A stretch of 43,464 nucleotides of DNA from Azospirillum humicireducens (GTDB lineage: Bacteria > Pseudomonadota > Alphaproteobacteria > Azospirillales > Azospirillaceae). Each line of letters opens with the position of its first letter. Positions within the stretch are counted from its first letter, which is position 1. The notes under the pieces are model-generated. The model did no database searches. It was given only the letters and a program-made list of their open reading frames with translations, and was not told the DNA's origin. Of this stretch, positions 6,796-16,949 are shown piece by piece. Where the stretch lies: assembly GCF_001639105.2 (NCBI RefSeq), contig NZ_CP028907.1, forward strand, positions 131,849 through 175,312, written 5' to 3'. A program made the translations under genes and the position numbers.

Positions 6796-9317
6796 GGCCC
6801 GCTCCGTTCCCGATGTCCATGCTTCAGCAGAAGACGCATGCTGACCGTCAGCACCACCGCCGTCCCCAGCAGCATGGCGAACAGAAGTTCGATCCGCTGG
6901 GACAGGTTGCGGGCAAGGATCAGGATCAGGTTGCCGATGTCAAAGGGATTGAGAATGATCTGGTAGGGGTTCGACGCCTCCAGCGTGGTGACGGCCGGGG
7001 CCGCGCTGCTCCACAGCGCCCCGCCGCCGCGCAGCTTGTCCCACTGGCCGGCCTCCGCCAGGCTGCGCATGGCACGGTCGATGGAGCGCGGATCCGACGC
7101 GGTCAGCAGGGTCCAGGTCAGCGGATCGGCGCCCGGCGCCCGGTACTGCAGCAGGGCGGCCTCCGGCAGCTGGTCGGCATTCTCGGTCAGGGCGACGACG
7201 TCGACCGGCGCATTCTCCACCGTCCAATGGTTGATGTAGCGGCCCGCCGCTGCCATCACGCGCCGCGCCCAGTCGGGAACCCAGCCGCCGGAGGCGGAGG
7301 AGCCGTCCTTGGCCTCGCCGGCCATCCGCTGCCAGCGGTTCTGGGCGCCGCCATCGGCCGCCTGCGCCGTCCCGGCGATGCCGAAGGAGGAGGGCACGGT
7401 GCCGGGACGGGCTGCGCCCGGACGGACGGCACTGCCGGACCAGCCCAGCCGCAGCCGGTCGGCCAGGGCACGGCGGTCGGCGGCCGCCATCGGCTCGCCC
7501 CGCGCGCTGGCCTGGGCGATCAGGGATCCGGCCTCCAGCAGGCCGGCGAGACGGTCGGCGGGCAGGGGAGCGGAGGCGAAGGCGGCCTGCGGCAGGGCCG
7601 CGACCGGGCCGACGATCAGCGCGTTGCGGTCCGGCGCGGCGTCCCAGCCGGTGTAGGGCACCACCGCCATCAGGTCGCCCGCGCGCTGCGCCAGCCGGGC
7701 GGTCAGGCTCCAGGCCGCGCCGAACCAGGCGGGCTCCCGCCCGACGACGACGAGGTCGAAGGGGGGCGCCGGCTCCCCGCCGGCAATGCCGCCATAGGGA
7801 TAGGCGGTGTTGGCGAAGCCGCCCAGGCTGGGCAAGGTGACGAGGCGGGCGAAGCCGGGAATCTCGATGCTGGAGCTGTCGAGCAGGGTGAAGGTCGGGC
7901 GCCGCACCGCAAAGACGCAGTCGGCGCCGCCGGCCGGCGGCAGTTCCGCCTCCATCTCGATCAGGTTGGGGCCGGGGCGGAACATCGCCATCGGCAGCGG
8001 CATCTCGCCATTGTCGATCACGCCGCTGGACCGCTTGTCGACCTCGATGGCGCCCGCCGACTTGCCGTTGACCCGGACGTTCAGCACCGCGCCCGGACCG
8101 AGATTGCCCTCGAACGCACCGTTGACGTGGAACAGGATGGAGCGGTCGCTGACCGGGGCGAAGCCGGTCGGCAGGGTCAGGGTGACGCGCCCGGCATAGC
8201 GGTAACCGCTGTGCTGGACGGTCTGGAAGCCCAGCTCCGACAGGCGGTAGCGCCCCTCCGCCTGCACCGCCGGCTGTTGCAGGGGGACCGGCGGGGCCGC
8301 GTCGGTGACGATCATGGCCGTCTGGGTCGGCAGCGGCCGGGACAGGTCGGACAGCCGCATCACCGCCTGGTCCACCTCCTGCTGCGTGCGGCCGGAGGCA
8401 ACGGCGACGAAGGCCCCGCCGCCGGGGCCGGGGAGCGGATAGACGGCCAGGAACGGGCCGGTGATGGCGGCGGCCCGCGCCTCGCCCAGCAAGGGAGCGA
8501 TGCGGTCGCGGGTGCCGATCAGCAGGTTCTTGCCACCGGGCAGGGGCAGGGATTCCAGCGGCGCCGGGCCGGAGGCGCCGGGCCTGACCGCCGGGACCGC
8601 CGTCACCCGCGGCGTCTGGTCGCCCAGCAGCAGGCCGTAGGACTGCGCCACCATGGCACCCCAGCCGAGATGGTCGGCGTCGATCTCGCTGCCGGGATGG
8701 AGGATGGCCAGCGGTTCGCGCGCCCGGTCGGCGGCGACCAGCAATTGCCTGACCATGGCGAGATCGGGGGCGGGAACGCCGCCGTCCGACACCAGCGTCA
8801 GCGACGAGGCGGCGAGGTTCACCCGCGCCCACAGATCATAGGTGCCGCGGACCGTGCAGATGGCGCGGTGCTGCGCATTGGTCTGGAAGACGATCTGGTT
8901 CTCGCCCGGCCGCAGCAGGCTGGCCGGCAGGGTGATCGAGGCGTTGACCGGCCCGCGGAAGGCGGACAGCGGCAGGTCGGCCACCGGAGACCCGTTGATG
9001 TAGACCGACATCGCCCCCTTTTCGGGCAGGATGTCGATGCCGTTCTCGTAGGTCAGCGCCAGCACGGCGGAGGTCAGGCCGACCACCGGCGGCAGCACGG
9101 CGCGCAGGGCCACCGTCTCCGTCTCGCCATGCAGGGTGACCTCCGGCTGGCCGTCGCGCAGGTTGGACAGCGGGATCACCCGCCGGTCCACGGCCTGGGC
9201 CGGCGCCGCCCAGCCGGTCAAGAGCGCAAGGCAGAGGGTCAGCAGGGCGAGAAGGCCCCGGACGGTGCGGCGATCGACGGCCAGAGGGCCGCCGGTATGG
9301 GTGGAAACACGCGCCAT
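6792..9317 (-). CDS. bcsB: Cellulose synthase regulatory/periplasmic subunit B
   Basis: This 841-residue protein partners BcsA and guides the nascent glucan through the periplasm. A signal peptide covers about residues 1-42 (GLLALLTLCLALLTGWAAPAQA). Large beta-rich domains follow (YENGIDILPEKGAMSVYING, LRPGENQIVFQTN, LGPGAVLNVRVNGKSAG), typical of the carbohydrate-binding and flavodoxin-like repeats of BcsB. A C-terminal transmembrane helix (LLFAMLLGTAVVLTVSMRLL) anchors it next to BcsA. The ATG at 9317 lies 5 nt after the bcsA stop, and its TGA overlaps the bcsZ start. A longer open frame upstream is only read-through inside bcsA and is not a better start. Confidence 0.95.
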   Translation of the reverse strand: MARVSTHTGGPLAVDRRTVRGLLALLTLCLALLTGWAAPAQAVDRRVIPLSNLRDGQPEVTLHGETETVALRAVLPPVVGLTSAVLALTYENGIDILPEKGAMSVYINGSPVADLPLSAFRGPVNASITLPASLLRPGENQIVFQTNAQHRAICTVRGTYDLWARVNLAASSLTLVSDGGVPAPDLAMVRQLLVAADRAREPLAILHPGSEIDADHLGWGAMVAQSYGLLLGDQTPRVTAVPAVRPGASGPAPLESLPLPGGKNLLIGTRDRIAPLLGEARAAAITGPFLAVYPLPGPGGGAFVAVASGRTQQEVDQAVMRLSDLSRPLPTQTAMIVTDAAPPVPLQQPAVQAEGRYRLSELGFQTVQHSGYRYAGRVTLTLPTGFAPVSDRSILFHVNGAFEGNLGPGAVLNVRVNGKSAGAIEVDKRSSGVIDNGEMPLPMAMFRPGPNLIEMEAELPPAGGADCVFAVRRPTFTLLDSSSIEIPGFARLVTLPSLGGFANTAYPYGGIAGGEPAPPFDLVVVGREPAWFGAAWSLTARLAQRAGDLMAVVPYTGWDAAPDRNALIVGPVAALPQAAFASAPLPADRLAGLLEAGSLIAQASARGEPMAAADRRALADRLRLGWSGSAVRPGAARPGTVPSSFGIAGTAQAADGGAQNRWQRMAGEAKDGSSASGGWVPDWARRVMAAAGRYINHWTVENAPVDVVALTENADQLPEAALLQYRAPGADPLTWTLLTASDPRSIDRAMRSLAEAGQWDKLRGGGALWSSAAPAVTTLEASNPYQIILNPFDIGNLILILARNLSQRIELLFAMLLGTAVVLTVSMRLLLKHGHRERSGP

Positions 9318-9322
9318 GGCCG

Positions 9323-11608
9323 TTACGGCGCCTGGAAGCTCAGGATGCGCCGCAAGGCGCCCGGCAATGCCAGCAGGACATGCCCCAGCCGCGGCACAAC
9401 CCGCGTGGCGAAGAACAGCAGCCCGCCGAAGAAGGTCGGGGCGGCCACCCGCTTGCGGTCGAGGAAGACGTCCCAGCCGACGCTGTTGCCGAAGACGAAA
9501 CGTGCCATCTCGACGATGTCCTGGCGGTTGCGCGGGGCGAAGCCGGCGCCGACCGCCAGATCGCCGTTGCGCATCTCGATGCGGAAAATGCGCACGCCGG
9601 TGGTGGTCGCCGCCTCCGTCTCCGTCGCCGTGATGGTCAGGACCGGCGTCTGGTCCGGCCGGGCGATGTCGTCGCGCCATTTCGGATCGACCAGCAGGCC
9701 GACGCCGCCGGCCGACACGTCGGCGACGGTCACGTCGATGCCGGTCCCGTCCGCGAGCTTCAGCACGGCGGGACGGTCGACGGTGAAGCGCTCCTGCCGG
9801 CGGACACGCTTGCGTTCATAGACGACGGCGAGACCGCCGAGCGCCAGCAGGAAGCTCAGCGAACACCACACAGCCACCGGGACGATGGCGGCCCGGTGTT
9901 CCGGAAAGATGGAATAGCGCCACGCGCAGGCGGCCAGACCGGCGGCCAGCAGCAGCGTGGTGACGATGAAGGGCGTGGCCAGGGGCGAGAAGCCGTCCTC
10001 CTCCACCGACTGGCCCTTGGCGGTGACCTTGAACACCGGGTCGCGCGGACGGATCAGGGTGGCCAGCGCCGCGCGCGAGACGTGGAAGGACTGCAGATAC
10101 TCGTAGAGCTCCGAGAACAGCGGCCAGCGCATCCGCCCGTGCAGGAACTGCGACAGGAAGGCGGCGGCGAAGACGTGCGGGATGACGAAGCAGGCGAAGT
10201 CCGGCAGGTTGATGCGGTAGATCTCCAGCCCGAACAGGGCATAGCACAAGGGCGACAGCAGGAAGATCGGCCGCCAGAACCAGAAGAACCAGTACAGCAT
10301 CGTGCTGGTGTAGCAGAGCCGCTGGGCGATGGTCAGACCCCGCTTGAACAGTGGATTCTTCAAGAGGAACAGCTGGATCATGCCCTGGGTCCAGCGCGAC
10401 CGCTGGGCGATGAAGCTGTCGAAGGTCTCCGGCTGCAGCCCGGCGATCAGCGGGCGCGGCAGATAGACGCTGCGCCAGCCGCGCGCATGCAGCTCCAGCG
10501 CGGTCTCGCAATCCTCCGTCACCGTATCGCCGCTGAAGCCGCCGACCTCCTCCAGCGCCGCGCGGCGCAGGATGGCGGCGGACCCGCAGAAGAAGGAACC
10601 GTTCCAACGGTCGAGCCCCGGCTGGATCGAGTAGTAGAACATCTCGTTCTCGCTCGGCATCCGCTCGAAGGTGCCGAGGTTGTATTCGACCGGGTCGGGA
10701 TTGACGAAGAAATGCGGCGTCTGGACCAGGAACAGCCCGGCGTCCTGCTGGAAGAAGCCGACCGTCGCCTTGAGGATGCCCACCGTCGGGACATGGTCGG
10801 CGTCCAGGATCAGCACGAGATCGCCCGACGTCTTCTGGAAGGCGTGGTTGATGTTGCCGGCCTTCGCATGCTCGTTGCGCGGCCGGGTCATGTAGGTGAC
10901 ATGCAACCGCTCGCACAACGCCATCAGCGTCTCGCGCCGGGCCGAAGCCGCAGCGGCCAGTTCGGGGTTGGCCTGGGCCAGCTTCTGGTCGGTGCCGCCG
11001 TCGTCCAGCAGATAGACGGTCAGCTTGTCGCGCGGGTAGTCGATGCAGACGGCGGCGGCCAGCGTCGTCTCCAGCAGCTCCGGCTCCTCGTTGTAGGAGG
11101 GGATGTAGACGTCGACGCTGGGCCAGGAGGCCGGATCGCCCGTCGGCTCCGACGGTTCGCGGGCGATGGGATCGATGATGACGAACAGCGAAGTCAGGAA
11201 CAGTACGAAGGACAGTGCTTCGGCCGCGAACAGGGTGACGCCGGGAATGAAGTTCACCAGATCGTCCACCGGGGGCAAGGTGCCGGTGAGGCGCCAGAAG
11301 AAGTAGCGGAAGGTGACGAAGGCCAGGAGCAGCACGGTCAGCGTGCGGGCATGCCAGAAGCGCTGGGCGAAGCGTCCCAACACGAAGGCCGCCGCCACGA
11401 CGCCGGCCGAAATCGCTGCACTGGCAAATCGTCCGACGGGCAAAGCCGCGAGCGCAAGAAACAAACCTGCCGACAGCAACAAGAGAATCCAAAGCAGGAC
11501 AGAACGCAGCGATAACCGGCGGCTGTTCAGGTTCGGCTGTCGCGAGGATTGCTGCGCCTTGTTGTTCAAAGGACGAACAACAGTCTTGGCGCCGGACAAA
11601 TTCGTCAT
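9323..11608 (-). CDS. bcsA: Cellulose synthase catalytic subunit with PilZ domain
   Basis: This is a 761-residue inner-membrane family 2 glycosyltransferase that polymerises UDP-glucose and extrudes the chain. Membrane helices lie near residues 35-57, 66-80, 87-103, 123-146 and in several segments after 410. The catalytic motifs are complete: DDG (202-204), DAD (269-271), TED (364-366) and QRSRW (402-406). The gating-loop motif FKVTAKG is at 526-532. A C-terminal PilZ domain carries RRQER (603-607) and DVSAGG (630-635), the c-di-GMP-binding residues, so activation by c-di-GMP is expected. It is the first gene of the operon, with a 310-bp divergent upstream region shared with the AEC gene. The Shine-Dalgarno is poor (GGACC). 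Confidence 0.97.
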   Translation of the reverse strand: MTNLSGAKTVVRPLNNKAQQSSRQPNLNSRRLSLRSVLLWILLLLSAGLFLALAALPVGRFASAAISAGVVAAAFVLGRFAQRFWHARTLTVLLLAFVTFRYFFWRLTGTLPPVDDLVNFIPGVTLFAAEALSFVLFLTSLFVIIDPIAREPSEPTGDPASWPSVDVYIPSYNEEPELLETTLAAAVCIDYPRDKLTVYLLDDGGTDQKLAQANPELAAAASARRETLMALCERLHVTYMTRPRNEHAKAGNINHAFQKTSGDLVLILDADHVPTVGILKATVGFFQQDAGLFLVQTPHFFVNPDPVEYNLGTFERMPSENEMFYYSIQPGLDRWNGSFFCGSAAILRRAALEEVGGFSGDTVTEDCETALELHARGWRSVYLPRPLIAGLQPETFDSFIAQRSRWTQGMIQLFLLKNPLFKRGLTIAQRLCYTSTMLYWFFWFWRPIFLLSPLCYALFGLEIYRINLPDFACFVIPHVFAAAFLSQFLHGRMRWPLFSELYEYLQSFHVSRAALATLIRPRDPVFKVTAKGQSVEEDGFSPLATPFIVTTLLLAAGLAACAWRYSIFPEHRAAIVPVAVWCSLSFLLALGGLAVVYERKRVRRQERFTVDRPAVLKLADGTGIDVTVADVSAGGVGLLVDPKWRDDIARPDQTPVLTITATETEAATTTGVRIFRIEMRNGDLAVGAGFAPRNRQDIVEMARFVFGNSVGWDVFLDRKRVAAPTFFGGLLFFATRVVPRLGHVLLALPGALRRILSFQAP

Positions 11609-11918
11609 ACTGGTCCGCAGATTGAGGCCATTGCACCATAGTGGGTGCCCCCTTATGGCTCAAGCATCGTTACAAATCGTTACCTGCTTTCGATAAAGAT
11701 TGCGAAAATGCAGTCCACACCATGGCATTGCCGTCACCCTACGGGCGTATGGCGCCGTGGACGCGCAATGCGCCATCGGACGGACCGGCGAATCGGAGGG
11801 AATCTCCGGCGATTGCCACCGGCGCGCGGCTGGTCTGCGCCGAAGCGTGGGCCTGGGGGGATGACGCAGGATCGGAATGCCGTCATCGTGGCGGGCCGTC
11901 CACTTGGCCAGCGGTCGC
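11609..11918. promoter_or_regulatory. Divergent intergenic region between bcsA and the AEC transporter gene
   Basis: This 310-bp spacer holds no convincing gene. Its bcsA-proximal part (about 11640-11720) is clearly richer in A+T than the surroundings and contains two copies of ATCGTTAC. It is the only place where the bcs operon promoter can be. No confident -35/-10 pair was identified. Confidence 0.55.
11666..11683. promoter_or_regulatory. Two direct repeats ATCGTTAC at 10-bp spacing upstream of bcsA
   Basis: ATCGTTAC occurs at 11666-11673 and 11676-11683, one helical turn apart and about 60-75 bp upstream of the bcsA start. That geometry suits a regulator contacting one face of DNA. No specific factor is recognised. 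Confidence 0.4.
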
Positions 11919-12812
11919 ATGCCCACCCTCTCCCTTCTGTCCGAAGCCTTCGCCGTGCTGGCCCCCGTCTTCGCGGTGGCGGCGCTGGGTTATGGCTGGA
12001 CGCGCGCCCGGCTCCCCTACGACAGCGCCTTCATCACCGCCTTTGCGGTCAACGTATCGTCGCCCTGCCTGGTCTTCTCGGCGCTGACCCGGCTGCACCT
12101 GTCGGCCGATGTGATGGCGGAGATTGCGGCGGCGGCGGCGGCCTGCATGGCGCTGACCGCGCTGGCGTCGGTGCCGGTGCTGCTGGCGGCGCGGCTGCCG
12201 CTCCGGGTCTATGTGCCGGCGATGGCCTTTCCCAATGCGGGAAATCTGGGGCTGCCTCTGTGCCTCTTCGCCTTCGGCGAGGCCGGGCTCAGCCTTGCCG
12301 TGCTGTTCTACGCGGTGATGTCGGTGGGGCAGTTCACGCTGGGGCCGGCGCTGGCGGCCGGGCGCTTCGACCTGGGGCAGATGGTGCGCACGCCGACGAT
12401 CTATGCGGTGGCGCTGGCGGTGGCGATCCAGCTGGCCGGGCTTCCCCTGCCTGCCTGGATCGGCAACACCACCACGCTGCTGGGCAACTGCGCGGTGCCG
12501 CTGATGCTGTTCTCGCTGGGGGTGGCGCTGTCGACCCTGCAACTGTCGGGGGCGGTGCGGGCGCTGTCGATGTCGGCCTTCCGGCTGTCCGCCGGCTTCG
12601 CCATGGGGCTGCTGGTGGCCTGGGCGATGGGGCTGACCGGGGCGGCACGCGGCGTGGTTCTGGTGCAGAGCTCCATGCCGGTGGCGGTCTTCAACTATCT
12701 CTGGGCACTGCGTTACGGCAATGCGCCGGAGGATGTGGCGGGCATGGTGCTGGGCTCCACCGCCATGGCCTTCCTGGCGCTGCCGGCGCTTCTGATGGTG
12801 GTGATGCAATAG
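11919..12812 (+). CDS. AEC-family (auxin efflux carrier-like) transporter
   Basis: This 297-residue integral membrane protein has about ten hydrophobic segments. It carries the AEC signature PNAGNLGLPLCLFAFGEAG in the middle and MPVAVFNYLWALRYG near the C-terminus, in place of the usual second half-repeat motif. The family exports organic anions such as malonate and malate, and plant members export auxin; the substrate here cannot be told. The start at 11919 (PTLSLLSEAF) puts the first helix at the N-terminus; a longer in-frame start at 11877 would add a polar tail. It is followed after 14 bp by the OsmC-like gene and probably shares its transcript. Confidence 0.85.
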   Translation: MPTLSLLSEAFAVLAPVFAVAALGYGWTRARLPYDSAFITAFAVNVSSPCLVFSALTRLHLSADVMAEIAAAAAACMALTALASVPVLLAARLPLRVYVPAMAFPNAGNLGLPLCLFAFGEAGLSLAVLFYAVMSVGQFTLGPALAAGRFDLGQMVRTPTIYAVALAVAIQLAGLPLPAWIGNTTTLLGNCAVPLMLFSLGVALSTLQLSGAVRALSMSAFRLSAGFAMGLLVAWAMGLTGAARGVVLVQSSMPVAVFNYLWALRYGNAPEDVAGMVLGSTAMAFLALPALLMVVMQ

Positions 12813-12826
12813 AAGAGGAGAGGACC

Positions 12827-13315
12827 ATGGCGAACAAGGAACACCGTTACACGGTCCGTCTCGACTGGACCGGCAATCTCGGCACCGGCACGTCGAGTTA
12901 CCGGTCCTACAGCCGCGACCACATCCTCAACACCGGAACCAAGCCGACGATCCCCGGCTCCTCCGACCCGGCCTTCCGTGGCGATCCCGCGCGCTGGAAT
13001 CCGGAGGAGATGCTGGTCGCGTCGGTGTCCGCCTGCCACCAGCTCTGGTACCTGCATCTCTGTTCGGCAGCCGGCATCACCGTAACCGCCTACAGCGACG
13101 AGGCGGAAGGGGTGATGGTCGAGGAACCCGATGGGGCCGGCCAGTTCGCCGCCATCGTGCTGCGGCCGCGGGTGACGCTGGCGCCGGGTTCGGATGCCGA
13201 GAAGGCGCTGGCCCTGCACCATGACGTGGCAGACAAATGCTTCATCGCCCGCTCCGTCAACTTCCCGATCCACCACGAGCCGGTGGTGGAGGCGGGGATC
13301 GAGGAGGCGATATGA
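12827..13315 (+). CDS. OsmC/Ohr-family protein
   Basis: This 162-residue protein is of the OsmC superfamily. Its core reads WNPEEMLVASVSACHQLWYLH, and a second cysteine lies in ADKCFIARSV. These are the two positions expected for the redox-active cysteines of OsmC/Ohr peroxidases, which reduce organic hydroperoxides in the cytoplasm. A strong ribosome site (GAGGAGAGG) precedes the ATG at 12827. The stop overlaps the ATG of the nitroreductase gene (ATGA), so the two are probably made together. It is closer to the small Cys-containing OsmC-like subgroup than to classical Ohr; substrate specificity is unknown. Confidence 0.85.
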   Translation: MANKEHRYTVRLDWTGNLGTGTSSYRSYSRDHILNTGTKPTIPGSSDPAFRGDPARWNPEEMLVASVSACHQLWYLHLCSAAGITVTAYSDEAEGVMVEEPDGAGQFAAIVLRPRVTLAPGSDAEKALALHHDVADKCFIARSVNFPIHHEPVVEAGIEEAI

Positions 13316-14019
13316 GCGACACCCCTCCCCTCCCCCCCCCTCTCTCCGCGCTGGACGCCGTCGCCGGCCGGCGCAGCGTCCGCGCCTTTTTGGCCACGCC
13401 GGTGGAGCGGGAGACGGTGCTGCGCATCCTCGACCTTGCCGCGCGGGCGCCGAGCGGTTCCAACATGCAGCCCTGGAAGGTGCATGCCATCGCCGGGGAG
13501 GCGCGCGCCGCCCTGTCGGCCGAGCTGCTGGCCGCCCATGAGGCGGGCGAGCCGGAGGTGCCGGAATATCCCTATTACCCGGAAAGCTGGCGCGAGCCCT
13601 ATGTGGGCCGGCGGCGGGCGGTGGGCTGGGCGCTGTACGGCTCGCTCGGCATCGGCAAGGGCGACCGCGAACGGATGGCGCGGCAACATGGCCGCAACTG
13701 GCTGTTCTTCGGGGCGCCGGTCGGGCTGTTCTTCACCATCGACCGCGACATGGGTAAGGGCGCCTGGCTCGACCTCGGCATGTTCATGCAGAATGTCATG
13801 ATCGTCGCCCGCGGCTTCGGGCTGGAGACCTGCCCGCAGGCGGCCTTCTGCTACCGCCACGCCATCACCGCCCGCCATCTGGGGCTGCCCGATAGCGAGA
13901 TCATCGCCAGCGGCATGGCGCTGGGCCATGCCGACTGGTCGGCGCCGGAGAACAATTTCCCGACCGAACGCGAGCCGGCGGAAGCCTTCACGCGTTTCAC
14001 CGGGTTCCGTCAGGACTGA
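13312..14019 (+). CDS. Nitroreductase-family FMN oxidoreductase
   Basis: This 235-residue protein has the nitroreductase fold. GRRSVRAFLATPVERE near residue 20 and APSGSNMQPWKVHAI near 47 are the FMN-phosphate-binding segments. LGMFMQNVMIVARGFGLETCPQAAF follows and, near the C-terminus, GMALGHAD. Members reduce nitroaromatics, quinones or other acceptors with NAD(P)H. The gene is translationally coupled to the OsmC-like gene. The pairing with a peroxide-detoxifying protein suggests a role in handling reactive electrophiles or peroxides, but that is inference. Confidence 0.88.
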   Translation: MSDTPPLPPPLSALDAVAGRRSVRAFLATPVERETVLRILDLAARAPSGSNMQPWKVHAIAGEARAALSAELLAAHEAGEPEVPEYPYYPESWREPYVGRRRAVGWALYGSLGIGKGDRERMARQHGRNWLFFGAPVGLFFTIDRDMGKGAWLDLGMFMQNVMIVARGFGLETCPQAAFCYRHAITARHLGLPDSEIIASGMALGHADWSAPENNFPTEREPAEAFTRFTGFRQD

Positions 14020-14102
14020 CGCGGGCGAATTTCCTGCTATGGTTCCTTCCCCGGCACCCTATCGTGGTGCAGCAGGGACAGGCAGGGCAGCAGGGACGGG
14101 TC

Positions 14103-16148
<2,046 letters not shown>

Positions 16149-16176
16149 GGGCAGTATCGGGCTGCGATTTTACCAG

Positions 16177-16206
16177 CCGTCATCCCCGCGAAAGCGGGGA
16201 TGACGG
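16177..16206. repeat. REP-like palindrome with GAAA loop
   Basis: A perfect 13-bp inverted repeat (arms 16177-16189 and 16194-16206, arm CCGTCATCCCCGC) encloses the tetraloop GAAA. This sequence type is a common dispersed intergenic palindrome in alphaproteobacteria. It lies 29 bp after nadE and may also act as an mRNA stabiliser or weak terminator. Only one copy is in this window. Confidence 0.85.
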
Positions 16207-16251
16207 ACGAGGAGAGTTCCGAAATTGCATGAACGCGGACTGAACACAACA

Positions 16252-16286
16252 AAAAGGCCGGCGCCCCATGGGAGCGCCGGCCTTTT
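16252..16286. terminator. Bidirectional rho-independent terminator between nadE and flaF
   Basis: A perfect 13-bp inverted repeat AAAAGGCCGGCGC/GCGCCGGCCTTTT encloses a 9-nt loop. There is an A-run before it and a T-run after it, so it can end both the rightward nadE transcript and the leftward flaF transcript. Confidence 0.9.
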
Positions 16287-16306
16287 CCATGTCGTCCGGA
16301 TGCCGG

Positions 16307-16861
16307 TCAGATCGAGATGCGCAGGGATTCCCGGTTGACCGGGGCGGCGTCGGGCGTGGTCATCGGGCGCGGCGGCGCGGCGGGACGCAGGCCGGCGGGC
16401 GGCTGACCCGGTGCCGGAGCGCCGGCCGGGGGAGCGGCCGGAGCCTGCGGAGCGGCGGCCTGAGGCGTCCCGGCATGGGGCTGGGTCGCCTGCTGGGCGG
16501 CGATGAACTGGCCCTGGGCGGTCAGGCCGCTGGCGACGTTGCGGTTGATGTTGACCAGCGTGTCGATCTTGCCGAAATCCAGGTCGATCAGACGGTTGGT
16601 GGTTTCGCGGTCGACCAGCAGCGACAGGGCCGCGATGTTCGTGCGGACCTCCGGCGGATGGCCGCAATCCTCCTCGGTGATCGCCGCCTGGAAGATGGTC
16701 CACAGACGCTGGTTCAGCTGAAGAGCCTCGCGGAAGGCCTTCTCGTCCTTGGCATGGCTGGCGGCGATGATGCGGCGCGCCGCTTCCGCCAGGGCCCAAG
16801 CCTCGACGTCGCGCGGATTGTCCGAGGTCGGCTTGTTGGCGTAGGTGGGAGTCGGCTTCAT
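16307..16861 (-). CDS. flaF: Flagellar biosynthesis regulator FlaF with Pro/Ala-rich tail
   Basis: This is a 184-residue protein. Residues about 15-110 match the FlaF family: LNQRLWTIFQAAITEEDCGHPPEVRTNIAALSL and KIDTLVNINRNVASGLT. FlaF, usually acting opposite FlbT, promotes flagellin synthesis and secretion in alphaproteobacteria. The last 70 or so residues are almost all Pro, Ala, Gly and Gln and look disordered; ordinary FlaF proteins stop soon after the helical core. No flbT or flagellin gene is in this window. The start at 16861 is preceded by GAGGG; upstream in-frame codons lack a ribosome site. The gene faces nadE across a shared terminator. Confidence 0.85.
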   Translation of the reverse strand: MKPTPTYANKPTSDNPRDVEAWALAEAARRIIAASHAKDEKAFREALQLNQRLWTIFQAAITEEDCGHPPEVRTNIAALSLLVDRETTNRLIDLDFGKIDTLVNINRNVASGLTAQGQFIAAQQATQPHAGTPQAAAPQAPAAPPAGAPAPGQPPAGLRPAAPPRPMTTPDAAPVNRESLRISI

Positions 16862-16949
16862 TCCAAACCCTCGGGGGTAAGCCCATCCTGTTGGGGCGGA
16901 GTTGCCCCTATGCATAGTCGCCGAAGTGTCGGTTATCCGGCTGGATTTG

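Noticed and set aside
6678..9821. Open frame of over 1000 codons on the plus strand across bcsB
   Set aside because: It is antisense to the clearly conserved bcsB and bcsZ; its composition (Gln, Arg, Gly rich) is typical of a shadow frame in GC-rich DNA.
9380..11515. Open frame of 711 codons on the plus strand across bcsA
   Set aside because: It is antisense to bcsA, whose catalytic motifs are complete; the product is low-complexity Arg/Gln/Glu.
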